Part shown: piece by piece, positions 16,569 through 25,981 of the stretch
Layout of the letters: every line of letters begins with the position of its first letter
Position numbering within the stretch: the stretch's first letter is position 1
Assembly (NCBI RefSeq): GCF_022811725.1
Contig: NZ_CP094527.1
Coordinates: 1,984,001-2,048,000, forward strand
From: Mucilaginibacter sp. SMC90
GTDB taxonomy: Bacteria; Bacteroidota; Bacteroidia; Sphingobacteriales; Sphingobacteriaceae
Direction of reading: 5' to 3'
Length of the DNA: 64,000 nucleotides
Position numbers and translations under genes: made by a program
The notes under the pieces: generated by a model
The model's input: the letters and a program-made list of their open reading frames with translations, nothing else
What the model was told of the DNA's origin: nothing
Database searches by the model: none

Positions 16569-19331
16569 ATGAAAAGAAAGATCTGCCTGTTATTTCTAAT
16601 GCTGCCCTTCGGCGCTTTTGCTCAAAACCTGAAGGTGCTTAATCTGCAATGCGAGTACAAAACAAACCCATTAGGTATCGAATCGGCTAAGCCGAAGCTT
16701 AGCTGGCAAATGCAAAGCGATGCCCGTAATACAACGCAAAGGGCGTACCGGATTTTGGTTGCTGATGACGCTGCCAAGCTCACAAATAACAATGCCGATA
16801 TCTGGGATTCGGGAAAGGTACCATCCAACAGATCATTACAAATAGCGTGCAATGGCAAGGCGATGCAAGCTGCCAAAACCTATTATTGGAAGGTAATGGT
16901 TTGGGATAACCATGGCAGCGCATCTGCATGGAGCAGTGTTGCCAGCTGGCAAATGGGCTTGCTCACAAAAGCCGACTGGCACGGTGCCGACTGGATAGCC
17001 TACGATAAGTTGCCCGATTCGTCGGCAATTGTGCCGTTTTATCATGGCAAGGGGCCTAAAAAGCTGGGTGCTGCTAATGATGTTTTGCCTTTGATGCGTA
17101 AGGCATTTAATGTGGAGGGTAAGCTAAAAAAAGCCACACTTTATTTATGCGGATTAGGTCATTTTGAATTGAGCTTGAATGGTAAAAAAGTAGGCGATCA
17201 TTTCCTTGATCCCGGCTGGACAAAATATGATAAGCAAGCCTTATATGTACCTTTTGATGTGACGAGTCAACTCATCGCCGGTAAAAATACCGTTGGCATA
17301 ATGTTGGGCAACGGCTTTTACTACATCCCGCGCGATAGGCGTTACCGCAAACTTACCGGTGCTTTTGGTTATCCTAAAATGATCTGTCGTTTATTATTGG
17401 AGTATGATAACGGCCAGGTGGATAATGTGGTGAGTGACGGATCCTGGAAAACTGCTCCTTCGCCGGTTACTTTCAGTAGTATTTATGGGGGCGAGGATTA
17501 TAATGCCAACCTTGAACAACCGGATTGGGATACCAACAACTTTGATGATTCAAAATGGCGGAGTGTGGTTAAGGTAGATGGTGTGCCGCAGCTTAACGCG
17601 CAAATGGCCGAGCCTTTAAAGATCATGCAGGAGCTTGCTCCAAAAAGCAAAAAACAGCTCACTAATCGGGCATGGGTATATGATCTTGGTCAAAATTTTT
17701 CGGGAATCCCGCAGATTACTGTGCGTGGTAAAAAGGGTGATACCATACGTATTATCCCTGCCGAATTGGTAAATGAGGATGGTAGCGCCAATCAGAAGGC
17801 CTCGGGCAGTCCGCATTATTATGATTACGTTTTAAAGGGTGAGGGTGTTGAAATATGGCATCCATTGTTTACTTACTACGGCTTCCGGTATTTGCAGGTA
17901 CAGGGTGCGGTTCCAACAAATGAAGCCAACAACCAGCATCTGCCGGTAATTGTTGACATCAAAGGCTTGCACACCCGTAACGCTGCCGAAACAGTGGGGG
18001 ATTTTGCCTGTTCGAATGAATTGTTCAACAAAACCTTTAAACTGATTGACTGGGCCATGAAAAGCAATATGGCCAGCGTGTTTACCGATTGTCCTCACCG
18101 CGAAAAATTGGGCTGGCTGGAAGAAGCGCACCTGGTTGGCAGTTCCCTGCATTATAACTATGACATCGTGGGCCTGGCGCGCAAGTGCATCAATGATATG
18201 CGCATTTCCCAAACAGAGGATGGACTGATCCCCGAGATCTCGCCCGAATATGTAAAGTTTGATGAGCCTTTCCGCGATTCGCCAGAGTGGGGAAGCAACG
18301 CGGTGATCTTACCCTGGTATGTATACCAATGGTATGGCGACAAAGAGGTGCTTGCTCAAAACTATGAGATGATCAAACGGTACCTGGCCTACCTTGATAA
18401 AAAATCTCAAAACCATTTATTGTACCAGGGCCTGGGCGATTGGTATGACCTCGGTCCAAATCCACCCGGTGTTTCGCAATTAACTCCGCAGGGTATTACG
18501 GCTACTTCGCTTTACTATTATGACCTTGATATAGCAGGAAAAATAGCAAGCCTTCTCGGCAAAAATAATGATGCTGCATCATACAAAAAGCTCGCTGCCG
18601 AAGTTAAACAGGCTTACAATCAAAAGTTTTTTAATGCCGAAACCAAACAATACGGTACTGGCAGCCAGGCCGCTAATGCCATGTCTGTTTATGCCGGATT
18701 GGTTGATCCGCAATACAAAGCGGCCGTAGTGAACAATATTGTAAAAGACATTCGCGACCGTGGTAATGCCCTTACCGCCGGTGATATTGGTTACCGTTAC
18801 CTGCTGCGTGTGCTGGATGATGAGGGCCGCTCGGATGTGATCTATGACATGAACAGCCGTGCCGATGTACCGGGTTATGGTTACCAGCTTGCTCATGGTG
18901 CTACTGCCTTAACCGAATCATGGGCGGCGCTTACTTCCGTATCCAATAATCACTTTATGTTAGGTCATTTGATGGAATGGTTTTACAGCGGTTTGGCTGG
19001 CATCCGCCCTGCGGATGATGCTATTGCTTTTAATAAAATAGAGATCAGGCCCGAAACCGTGGGGGATGTAACCTGGGCAAAGGCTAACTACAAATCGCCG
19101 TATGGCAATATCCTAAGCAGCTGGAAAAAAGATAAGGGGCAGTTTAAACTCGAGGTAAGTATCCCCGCTAATACTACGGCAAGTATCTATTTGCCTGTTA
19201 ACAGTAATGCTGCCATTACGGTGGATGGGCAAAACATCAAAGCAAGGCATGATCTTAAATTCGTCGGTTATCACGATGGGAAAGCCGAAATAAAAGCAGG
19301 ATCGGGTAATTATACATTCATCGCCAAATAA
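16569..19331 (+). CDS. Alpha-L-rhamnosidase, GH78 (first copy)
   Basis: 920 residues with a signal peptide (MKRKICLLFLMLPFGAFA). The GH78 order is visible: an N-terminal fibronectin-like domain (LQCEYKTNPLGIESAKPKLS, then YRILVADD and YYWKVMVWDN), a beta-sandwich with LYLCGLGHFELSLNGKKVGD, a concanavalin-like domain, and an (alpha/alpha)6 barrel. The barrel entrance has FTDCPHREKLGWLEE with D507 and E512 in the positions of the conserved GH78 acid cluster; the usual trailing GD is replaced by EE. It hydrolyses terminal alpha-L-rhamnose from RG-I or RG-II. The gene starts 9 bases after the GH2 stop and is followed by a 320-base gap with a palindrome, so it probably ends this transcription unit. 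Confidence 0.9.
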   Translation: MKRKICLLFLMLPFGAFAQNLKVLNLQCEYKTNPLGIESAKPKLSWQMQSDARNTTQRAYRILVADDAAKLTNNNADIWDSGKVPSNRSLQIACNGKAMQAAKTYYWKVMVWDNHGSASAWSSVASWQMGLLTKADWHGADWIAYDKLPDSSAIVPFYHGKGPKKLGAANDVLPLMRKAFNVEGKLKKATLYLCGLGHFELSLNGKKVGDHFLDPGWTKYDKQALYVPFDVTSQLIAGKNTVGIMLGNGFYYIPRDRRYRKLTGAFGYPKMICRLLLEYDNGQVDNVVSDGSWKTAPSPVTFSSIYGGEDYNANLEQPDWDTNNFDDSKWRSVVKVDGVPQLNAQMAEPLKIMQELAPKSKKQLTNRAWVYDLGQNFSGIPQITVRGKKGDTIRIIPAELVNEDGSANQKASGSPHYYDYVLKGEGVEIWHPLFTYYGFRYLQVQGAVPTNEANNQHLPVIVDIKGLHTRNAAETVGDFACSNELFNKTFKLIDWAMKSNMASVFTDCPHREKLGWLEEAHLVGSSLHYNYDIVGLARKCINDMRISQTEDGLIPEISPEYVKFDEPFRDSPEWGSNAVILPWYVYQWYGDKEVLAQNYEMIKRYLAYLDKKSQNHLLYQGLGDWYDLGPNPPGVSQLTPQGITATSLYYYDLDIAGKIASLLGKNNDAASYKKLAAEVKQAYNQKFFNAETKQYGTGSQAANAMSVYAGLVDPQYKAAVVNNIVKDIRDRGNALTAGDIGYRYLLRVLDDEGRSDVIYDMNSRADVPGYGYQLAHGATALTESWAALTSVSNNHFMLGHLMEWFYSGLAGIRPADDAIAFNKIEIRPETVGDVTWAKANYKSPYGNILSSWKKDKGQFKLEVSIPANTTASIYLPVNSNAAITVDGQNIKARHDLKFVGYHDGKAEIKAGSGNYTFIAK

Positions 19332-19399
19332 AATATTATATGAACAAGCTAAAAGCAAAATGCATAAAACTGAAACAGGAAAAACGCTTTTAAAAAGGA

Positions 19400-19541
19400 G
19401 GCACCTACGGAGCCAATTCTCTTGATTTTCATTTCTACAAACATGTTACTCCTACGGAGTTTAAAAAGTGTATGATTATAACTCCGTAGGAGTAACATGT
19501 TTATAGAAAAACAAGATATATGTATTGGCTCCGTAGGTGCC
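19400..19541. repeat. 142-base near-perfect palindromic element, 'CTCCGTAGG' family
   Basis: Outer arms are GGCACCTACGGAGCCAAT (19400-19417) and its complement (19524-19541). Inner arms of about 29 bp contain ACATGTTACTCCTACGGAGT (19441-19460) and the complement at 19481-19500, with one mismatch further out. The motif CTCCTACGGAG/CTCCGTAGGAG occurs in both arm pairs. The element occupies most of the 320-base gap 19332-19651 between the GH78 and propeller genes; no gene fits there. It could fold into one very long stem and end transcription from both sides. Confidence 0.85.
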
Positions 19542-19651
19542 CCCTGTTTACTACCGATTTTAAAAGCAATTTTCCTGAAATCTAATGAATTGGTTTTCAG
19601 TTTTATAATAGCTTAATCAGTAGACTTATTAATGGACTATATATACAAACC

Positions 19652-20773
19652 ATGAAATACATTTTCAAATCATCAACATTCTTAGTTTGTGTTTTTTTAA
19701 TGCTGAAGGTGCAGGCACAGGAGGTGCCCGAAAAGGTGATGAAAGACATTTATGAGCAAGTAAAAACCCCTCATAAATATGGCCTGGTGATAGCGCCCGA
19801 TGATAATAGCCAGAAGGCCGATTGTCCTATGGTTTTTCGGCAGGGGGATATCTGGTATATGAGCTATATTATTTTTAACGGTCGTGGTTATGAAACATGG
19901 CTGGCCGATAGCAAAGATCTGCTGCACTGGAAAACCCGCGGCCGGATCCTCTCATTTTCTGATGATACCACACGCTGGGATAATAACCAAAAGGCTGGTT
20001 ATGTTGGCTTGCAGGATTATAAATGGGGAGGCTCGTACAAATTACAGCAATATGATGGCAAGTATTGGCTGTCATATTTCGGCGGACAAAGTAAGGGGTA
20101 TGAGAAAGGTTTGCTGTCGATAAGTGTGGCTTCCACCGATCAGGATCCGGGTACTGCGCATGAATGGCAGGGATTGGATCATCCTGTGCTGTCGAGCATC
20201 GATAAAGATGTAAGCTGGTGGGATAACCATACGCAATACAAGCAAACGGTTATCTGGGATAAAAAGAAGCTGACCGGTCACCCGTTTATTATGTATTACA
20301 ATGCCAATGGCGATAGTGTAAACAAAAAACGCGGTGCCGAACGGATTGGTATGGCCGTATCTGACGATATGCTGCATTGGAAACGTTTCGGCAAAGACCC
20401 TGTATTAAATCATGGCGATGGCATTACCGGCGATCCGTACATCCAACAGATAGGAAACGTGTATGTCATGTTTTATTTCGGAGCATTTTGGAAAACCGGC
20501 GATTCTGGTGTGTTTAACCGCTTTGCCTGCTCTTATGACTTAGTACACTGGACGGATTGGACAGGGGAGAAGCTCATCCAATCATCTGAGCCTTATGATA
20601 ATATGTTTGCTCACAAATCATGCGTGGTGAAGTATAAAGACATAGTTTATCACTTTTATTGCGCCGTAAACAAAGCCGATCAGCGCGGTATAGCGGTTGC
20701 TGTGTCAAAAGAACTGGGTAAAAGCGAGTTGAACTTTGTTGCCCCGCCGGTTAAAAAAAGCAAATCTAAATAA
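19652..20773 (+). CDS. Secreted five-bladed beta-propeller glycosidase, candidate GH143 (Dha-hydrolase-like)
   Basis: 373 residues with a signal peptide ending VQAQ. Repeated blade motifs follow the GH43/GH32/GH143 superfamily pattern: DCPMVFRQGDIWYMSYIIF, GRGYETWLADSKDLLHW, GGSYKLQQYDGKYWLSY, RIGMAVSDDMLHWKRF, GDPYIQQIGNVYVMFYFG and FACSYDLVHWTDW. The opening HKYGLVIAPDD/ADCPMVF and the GRGYETWLA motif resemble, from memory, the propeller half of the RG-II enzyme BT1020, which releases 3-deoxy-D-lyxo-heptulosaric acid (Dha). There the propeller is fused to another domain; here it stands alone. If not GH143, it is an unassigned GH43-like or GH130-like glycosylase. The next gene's ATG follows the TAA directly, so translation is coupled to the GH2. 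Confidence 0.6.
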   Translation: MKYIFKSSTFLVCVFLMLKVQAQEVPEKVMKDIYEQVKTPHKYGLVIAPDDNSQKADCPMVFRQGDIWYMSYIIFNGRGYETWLADSKDLLHWKTRGRILSFSDDTTRWDNNQKAGYVGLQDYKWGGSYKLQQYDGKYWLSYFGGQSKGYEKGLLSISVASTDQDPGTAHEWQGLDHPVLSSIDKDVSWWDNHTQYKQTVIWDKKKLTGHPFIMYYNANGDSVNKKRGAERIGMAVSDDMLHWKRFGKDPVLNHGDGITGDPYIQQIGNVYVMFYFGAFWKTGDSGVFNRFACSYDLVHWTDWTGEKLIQSSEPYDNMFAHKSCVVKYKDIVYHFYCAVNKADQRGIAVAVSKELGKSELNFVAPPVKKSKSK

Positions 20774-23173
20774 ATGAGGCTCCGTTACTTATATACGCTG
20801 TGTTTAGCACTTTTTGTGGCTGGATTTGCATCCGCCCAAAACGTACGCAAAACAAAAAGTTTTAACACCGGCTGGAAGTTTTTTTTAGGCGATGATGCAG
20901 CTGCGAACCAGGTGAAATTTGATGACAATCGTTGGCGAAAACTTGATCTTCCGCATGATTGGAGTATCGAGGGGAAATTCGATAGTAAAAATCCTACCAC
21001 GCAGGCTGAGGGTGGGCTGCCTGCCGGTATCGGCTGGTATCGTAAAAGTTTTATAATCCCGGCATCGTCAAAAACTAAAATTACTCTCATTGATTTTGAC
21101 GGCGTTTTTCACAACAGCGAAGTTTGGATCAATGGACGTTATTTAGGCAAACGACCTAACGGTTATATCTCTTTCAGGTATGATTTGACGCCTTACCTCA
21201 AATTTGGAGCGCAGCAAAATGTGATTGCAGTTAGGGTTGACAACAGCGATCAGCCTAATTCACGCTGGTACACCGGGTCGGGCATTTACCGCAATGTATG
21301 GTTAACCACTGCCAATAAAATCCATCTGCCGCAATGGTCGTCATTTATAACCACACCGCAGGTTGATCAGCAAAAAGCAGCGATCAATATTCGTACAGTA
21401 TTACCGGGTTTGGCAAGTTCAAAATTGAAACTCAAAGCTTCGGTTTTGGATGATCAGGAGAAGGTTGTGGGTACAATTACATCTTCAGTAATTGATACTG
21501 CAATTCAGCAGAACATTAGGGTTATGAACCCTAAGCTATGGTCAATAAATCATCCTAACCTGTACAAAGTAAAGCTGCAGTTAATTGCTGGTAATAAAGT
21601 TATAGATGATTATACCACCACCACAGGTATCCGTTATTTCAACTTCGATGCCGATAAAGGATTCAGACTGAATGGCGAGCCGATGAAAATTCTTGGCGTG
21701 TGCCTGCACCATGACCAGGGTGCTTTAGGTACGGCTGTAAATACACGGGCCATCGAACGCCAATTGCAGATCTTAAAAGATATGGGCTGTAACGCTATCC
21801 GCACCTCACACAATCCACCGGCACCCGAACTGCTTGACCTGTGCGATAAAATGGGTTTCCTGGTGATGGACGAGGCTTTTGATATGTGGAAGAAGAAAAA
21901 GAGCAAGCACGATTACCATGAGGACTGGGACGAGTGGCACGTGAAAGACCTGCAAGACCAAATTCTGCGTGACCGGAACCACCCGTCCGTTTTTGCCTGG
22001 AGCATTGGCAACGAGATCCGGGAGCAGTTTGATACTACGGGTGTAAGCATCGGTCGCGAATTGGTAAAAATTGTAAAGCAACTGGACAACACACGGCAAG
22101 TTACATCGGCCCTGAGCGACGCCGACCCTAAAAAGAACTTCATTTACCAGTCGGGCGCACTTGATCTGGTTGGCTTAAATTACCACCAGGAAGTATACGC
22201 CGATTTTCAGAAAAACTACCCCGGTCAAAAGTTTATCGGCACCGAAAATATGTCGGCACTGGCAACAAGAGGACATTACGATATGCCGTCGGATAGTATC
22301 AGGCGCTGGCCAAAGGATGGCAAAACGCCGTTAAAGGATGGCAATGCCGATTTTACGGTATCATCATACGATAACGTATCTGCCTACTGGGGCTCAACGC
22401 ATGAGGAAACCTGGAAGATCATCAAGAAATATGATTTCCTTTCAGGGCTTTTCGTTTGGACAGGCTTCGACTACATTGGTGAACCCACCCCGTACCTGTG
22501 GCCGGCCCGCAGCTCATACTTTGGTATTGTTGATTTGGCCGGTTTCCCCAAGGATGTTTATTACATGTACCAAAGCGAGTGGACAAGCAAACCCGTTTTG
22601 CACCTGCTGCCGCATTGGAACTGGAAACCGGGGCAGCTGATTGACGTTTGGGCGTATTACAACAATGCCGACGAGGTAGAAGCTTTTTTAAACGGCAAAT
22701 CGATAGGCGTTAAGAAAAAGAACGGCGATGACCTGCATGTCATGTGGCGTGTTAAATATGAACCGGGAGTGTTAAAAGCGGTATCCCGCCGTAACGGTAA
22801 AGTGGTTATGACCACGCAGGTAGTTACAGCCGGCGAGCCTTACAAAATACAGCTTAAGGCCGATAGGAGTAAAATTAAAGCCGATGGTAAAGACCTGTCG
22901 TATATCACCGTATCTGTTTTGGATAAAAACAATGTGCCTGTGCCAGATGCTAACCAGTTAGTGAAATTTAAAGTAACCGGGCAAGGGGTATTGAAAGCTG
23001 TGGATAATGGTTCGCAGACAGATCTCGATCCGTTTGTATCTGATCAGCACCATTTGTTTAATGGTTTAGGGCTGGCTATTATTCAATCTAAAGCTGTTGG
23101 CGGGAAGATTACTGTTAGCGCTGCTGCCGACGGGCTGCAGGCGGCTCATTTAATTATTGAAAGCGCACGTTGA
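20774..23173 (+). CDS. Secreted GH2 beta-galactosidase-like enzyme with DUF4982 and Ig-like C-terminus
   Basis: 799 residues with a signal peptide (LYTLCLALFVAGFASAQ). The N-terminal jelly roll contains WYRKSF, WINGRYLGKRPNGY and GSGIYRNVWL; an Ig-like domain follows. The TIM barrel starts at RLNGEPMKILGVCLHHDQGALG and has acid/base E414 in SIGNEIRE and nucleophile E491 in GTENMS. It ends with a DUF4982 segment (LLPHWNWKPGQLIDVWAYYN, EAFLNGKSIG) and a bacterial Ig-like domain that begins IQLKADRSKIKADGKDLSYI. This is the standard LacZ-like Bacteroidota GH2 architecture at full length. The likely bond is a beta-galactoside or a related beta-linked pectic sugar. It directly follows the propeller gene with no gap, which suggests the two act on the same side chain. 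Confidence 0.85.
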   Translation: MRLRYLYTLCLALFVAGFASAQNVRKTKSFNTGWKFFLGDDAAANQVKFDDNRWRKLDLPHDWSIEGKFDSKNPTTQAEGGLPAGIGWYRKSFIIPASSKTKITLIDFDGVFHNSEVWINGRYLGKRPNGYISFRYDLTPYLKFGAQQNVIAVRVDNSDQPNSRWYTGSGIYRNVWLTTANKIHLPQWSSFITTPQVDQQKAAINIRTVLPGLASSKLKLKASVLDDQEKVVGTITSSVIDTAIQQNIRVMNPKLWSINHPNLYKVKLQLIAGNKVIDDYTTTTGIRYFNFDADKGFRLNGEPMKILGVCLHHDQGALGTAVNTRAIERQLQILKDMGCNAIRTSHNPPAPELLDLCDKMGFLVMDEAFDMWKKKKSKHDYHEDWDEWHVKDLQDQILRDRNHPSVFAWSIGNEIREQFDTTGVSIGRELVKIVKQLDNTRQVTSALSDADPKKNFIYQSGALDLVGLNYHQEVYADFQKNYPGQKFIGTENMSALATRGHYDMPSDSIRRWPKDGKTPLKDGNADFTVSSYDNVSAYWGSTHEETWKIIKKYDFLSGLFVWTGFDYIGEPTPYLWPARSSYFGIVDLAGFPKDVYYMYQSEWTSKPVLHLLPHWNWKPGQLIDVWAYYNNADEVEAFLNGKSIGVKKKNGDDLHVMWRVKYEPGVLKAVSRRNGKVVMTTQVVTAGEPYKIQLKADRSKIKADGKDLSYITVSVLDKNNVPVPDANQLVKFKVTGQGVLKAVDNGSQTDLDPFVSDQHHLFNGLGLAIIQSKAVGGKITVSAAADGLQAAHLIIESAR

Positions 23174-23215
23174 TGAGTTTTTAACTTACAAAAAAAAGCG
23201 CGGGCTCGCGCGATT

Positions 23216-23320
23216 CCCCTCTTGAGAGGGGCGGAGGGGTGTGTTTCTGCGTTTTGCTTGTCGATCGCAGAAACACACCCCTGCTGCCGCTCTTTCCGCC
23301 GCGCCCCTTCTCAAGAGGGG
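23216..23320. repeat. Long palindromic repeat, GC-rich family (copy B)
   Basis: Outer arms are CCCCTCTTGAGA and TCTCAAGAGGGG (ends 23216 and 23320). Inner perfect 16-bp arms are GGGGTGTGTTTCTGCG and CGCAGAAACACACCCC, separated by a short loop containing CTTGTCG. It shares layout and the CTTGTCG core with the element at 12875-12995, though most arm bases differ in a compensating manner. It fills the first half of the 313-base gap 23174-23486 downstream of the GH2 gene. The remaining ~165 bases are AT-rich and presumably hold the promoter of the symporter gene, but I could not fix a motif. Confidence 0.85.
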
Positions 23321-23486
23321 ATTTTTAAAATCTCTTGTTTAATTAATCCCGCCGCCGCTCGGCTCTGAAGATAATATCCTACAATAGCAAGCGAAAATAT
23401 TACAGTAAAGGCTAACCACGGTACGTTACATTTGTTATACAATTTTAAACCATAATACTAAATTTACTGTACCACCCGATTAACGC

Positions 23487-25043
23487 ATGAAAGTGTTGCC
23501 TGTGTTAGATTTTACCATTATAGGTATTTACCTTATAGCCATGGTGCTGGTTGGATTTTATTTTTCGCGTAAAAATAAAAATGCCGAGCAGTTCACCGTT
23601 GCATCTGGGTTGATACCGGGCTGGGCCATCGGATTATCCATTTATGCCACTTTTTTAAGCAGTAACACCTTTTTAGGCGTACCGGGTAAAGCCTACGGCG
23701 GCAACTGGAACGCTTTTGTATTTAGCTTATCCATGCCATTTGCAGCCTGGATAGCGGTTAAATATTTTATACCATTTTACCGCAATACCGGCAACATCTC
23801 CGCTTATACGCACTTTGAAAAACGCTTTGGTCCCTGGGCAAGGGTTTATGCGGTTATATGCTTTTTGCTTACGCAGATTGCCCGCATGGGATCTGTATTT
23901 TTCGGCATCGCGCTGAGCCTGCAGGCACTTACCGGCTTGTCTATGAAGACCATCATGATAGTAATGGGCATCTCCATTATCCTGTATACCGTATCCGGCG
24001 GCATCAAAGCCGTGATCTGGACAGAGGTGGTACAGGCCATTATCAAAACTTTAGGAGCCTTGCTCATCATTTATTTGGTGGTAAGCAGCATTCCCGGCGG
24101 CTTTGATAAGATCGTAGAAATTGGTAAAGCCGATCATAAATTCAGCCTGGGCAGTTTCTCGCTTAATTTAACTGAGCCAACATTTTGGGTGATCTTGTTC
24201 TATGGTTTTTTCATCAATCTCAACAACTTCGGGATGGATCAGAACTATATTCAGCGTTATCATGCGGCTACATCTACCAAACAGGCTGCCAAATCGGTAT
24301 GGCTTTGCGTTGGTATTTATGTGCCTGCATCTTTCCTTTTTTTTGTAATAGGCTCATGCTTATATGCTTACTACAGCCAGCACCCCGATCTGATATTAAG
24401 CCTTAAACATCAGGTAGCTGTTGAACGTTTGCCTGCAACGGCTTCGGCAAATGAGGTTGCAGCATTCATGGGTAAACTTACACCTGCCGATTATGGTGAT
24501 AAGATCATGCCGCATTTTATAGTCACCAAAATTCCCGCAGGCCTGGTTGGTATTATCGTTGCAGCCATTTTATCTGCAGCCATGAGCACCATTAGTTCGG
24601 GCATGAATTCATCGGCTACCGTTTTCACTATCGATATCTACAAAAGATATTTTAAACCGCAGCTCAACGAAAAAAATACATTGAATGCCTTGCATATAGG
24701 CACTGTGCTTTTCGGGTTTGCAGGCATGGCGGCAGGCATAGCTATGATAGGGGTAAAAAGCATCCTCGATTTATGGTGGCAGCTTTCGGGGATTTTCGCT
24801 GCCGGTATGCTCGGCCTATTTTTGCTTGGTATCATCAGCAGGCAAACCCGTAACCACGAGGCTATTATTGCCAGCATTATAGGTGTTTTGGTGATCCTTT
24901 GGCTTACTTTTCCGGCCATCATCCCCGAACAATACGCCGCTCTTCGTAGTACGCTGAATACTAATATGATCATTGTTGCAGGTACACTCGCTATATTTTT
25001 AACAGGGATCTTTTTAACCAAAACAAGGCAGTTAACAGTTTAA
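23487..25043 (+). CDS. Sodium/solute symporter (SSS, SLC5-type), first copy
   Basis: Inner-membrane transporter of 518 residues with about 13-14 hydrophobic helices, no cleavable signal, and N-terminus out as usual (LDFTIIGIYLIAMVLVGFYF). SSS-type features include FLSSNTFLGVPGKAYGGNW in the helix 1-2 region, NLNNFGMDQNYIQRY in mid-protein and AAILSAAMSTISSGMNSSATVF at the helix 8 Na+-site segment. The family imports monosaccharides, sugar acids or sialic acid with Na+. The gene is followed after 12 bases by a DapA-type aldolase. The imported compound may therefore be the aldolase's substrate, for example a 2-keto-3-deoxy sugar acid. That link is inferred from the gene pair only. Confidence 0.88.
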   Translation: MKVLPVLDFTIIGIYLIAMVLVGFYFSRKNKNAEQFTVASGLIPGWAIGLSIYATFLSSNTFLGVPGKAYGGNWNAFVFSLSMPFAAWIAVKYFIPFYRNTGNISAYTHFEKRFGPWARVYAVICFLLTQIARMGSVFFGIALSLQALTGLSMKTIMIVMGISIILYTVSGGIKAVIWTEVVQAIIKTLGALLIIYLVVSSIPGGFDKIVEIGKADHKFSLGSFSLNLTEPTFWVILFYGFFINLNNFGMDQNYIQRYHAATSTKQAAKSVWLCVGIYVPASFLFFVIGSCLYAYYSQHPDLILSLKHQVAVERLPATASANEVAAFMGKLTPADYGDKIMPHFIVTKIPAGLVGIIVAAILSAAMSTISSGMNSSATVFTIDIYKRYFKPQLNEKNTLNALHIGTVLFGFAGMAAGIAMIGVKSILDLWWQLSGIFAAGMLGLFLLGIISRQTRNHEAIIASIIGVLVILWLTFPAIIPEQYAALRSTLNTNMIIVAGTLAIFLTGIFLTKTRQLTV

Positions 25044-25055
25044 TTTAATCATCAA

Positions 25056-25979
25056 ATGGAACAATCAAAAAAGGGTTTTATCCCGGTAATGTTAACGCCT
25101 TTTAAAGATAACGGTGCGGTTGATTATGTAGCACTTACCCGTCTTACTGAGATGTACCTGCATGCCGGTGCCGCCGGTGTATTTGCCAATTGCCTGTCGA
25201 GCGAAATGTTTGAACTGAGCGGCGAAGAGCGCCTGGCAATAATTAAACACGTGGTTGAAACTGTCGACGGTGCTGTTCCGGTTGTGGCCACCGGTACCTT
25301 TGGCGGGCCGATTGAAAAGCAAGCCGATTTTATAAAGAGGGTATATGATACAGGCACTTCGGCGGTAATAGCCATTACAAGTTTACTGGCCGATGTCAAT
25401 GAGCCGAATACTGCACTTAACGATCGCGTATTTGACCTTTTCGATCAAACTGAAAATATCCCTTTAGGTTTTTACGAATGCCCCGTGCCATACAAAAGGT
25501 TATTATCTCCAGAACAGCTTCATCATTTTGCAGCAACCGGCAGGGTAATATATCATAAAGATACTTGCCTTAACCTGGAGGTAGTAAAACAGAAACTGGA
25601 GGCAAGCAAAATTAATCCGGCGTTTGGTTTGTACGATGCTTACATGGTTCATGCGGTTGAATCGTTAAAAGCTGGTTCGGCAGGATTGTCATGTATTCAG
25701 GGTAATTTTTTCCCGGAGCTTATTGTTTGGTTATGTGATCATTATGCCGATGCATCGCGCCAGCATGAGGTGGCAATGGTACAGGAGTTTTTAACTGAAA
25801 ATATGGATGTTATGCATAATGTTTATCCGGTTATTGCTAAATATTATCTTACCAAACGGGGGTTGAAAATAAATACCACAACCCGCCGTGATGTTGGCTA
25901 TTTTTCGCCGGCCATCCGCAATAAAATAGAAGATCTGTACATCAATTATACCACGCTTCAAAGCGAGATAGGTATTTAA
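25056..25979 (+). CDS. DapA/NanA-family Schiff-base aldolase, substrate unknown
   Basis: 307-residue cytoplasmic (beta/alpha)8 protein of the DHDPS/N-acetylneuraminate lyase family. The conserved Tyr (Y140 in GFYECP) and Schiff-base Lys (K168 in IYHKDTC) are in place. The segment normally reading GTTGE or GGTGE around residue 45 is instead NCLSSE, so this is neither typical DapA nor typical NanA. Family members make or break the C3-C4 bond of 2-keto-3-deoxy acids, giving pyruvate. With a symporter gene just upstream and pectinases around, a role in cleaving a 2-keto-3-deoxy sugar acid (KDG, Kdo or Dha) is plausible. For Dha the products would be pyruvate and a four-carbon aldehyde acid. It is the last + strand gene before the convergent regulator. 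Confidence 0.75.
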   Translation: MEQSKKGFIPVMLTPFKDNGAVDYVALTRLTEMYLHAGAAGVFANCLSSEMFELSGEERLAIIKHVVETVDGAVPVVATGTFGGPIEKQADFIKRVYDTGTSAVIAITSLLADVNEPNTALNDRVFDLFDQTENIPLGFYECPVPYKRLLSPEQLHHFAATGRVIYHKDTCLNLEVVKQKLEASKINPAFGLYDAYMVHAVESLKAGSAGLSCIQGNFFPELIVWLCDHYADASRQHEVAMVQEFLTENMDVMHNVYPVIAKYYLTKRGLKINTTTRRDVGYFSPAIRNKIEDLYINYTTLQSEIGI

Positions 25980-25981
25980 TT

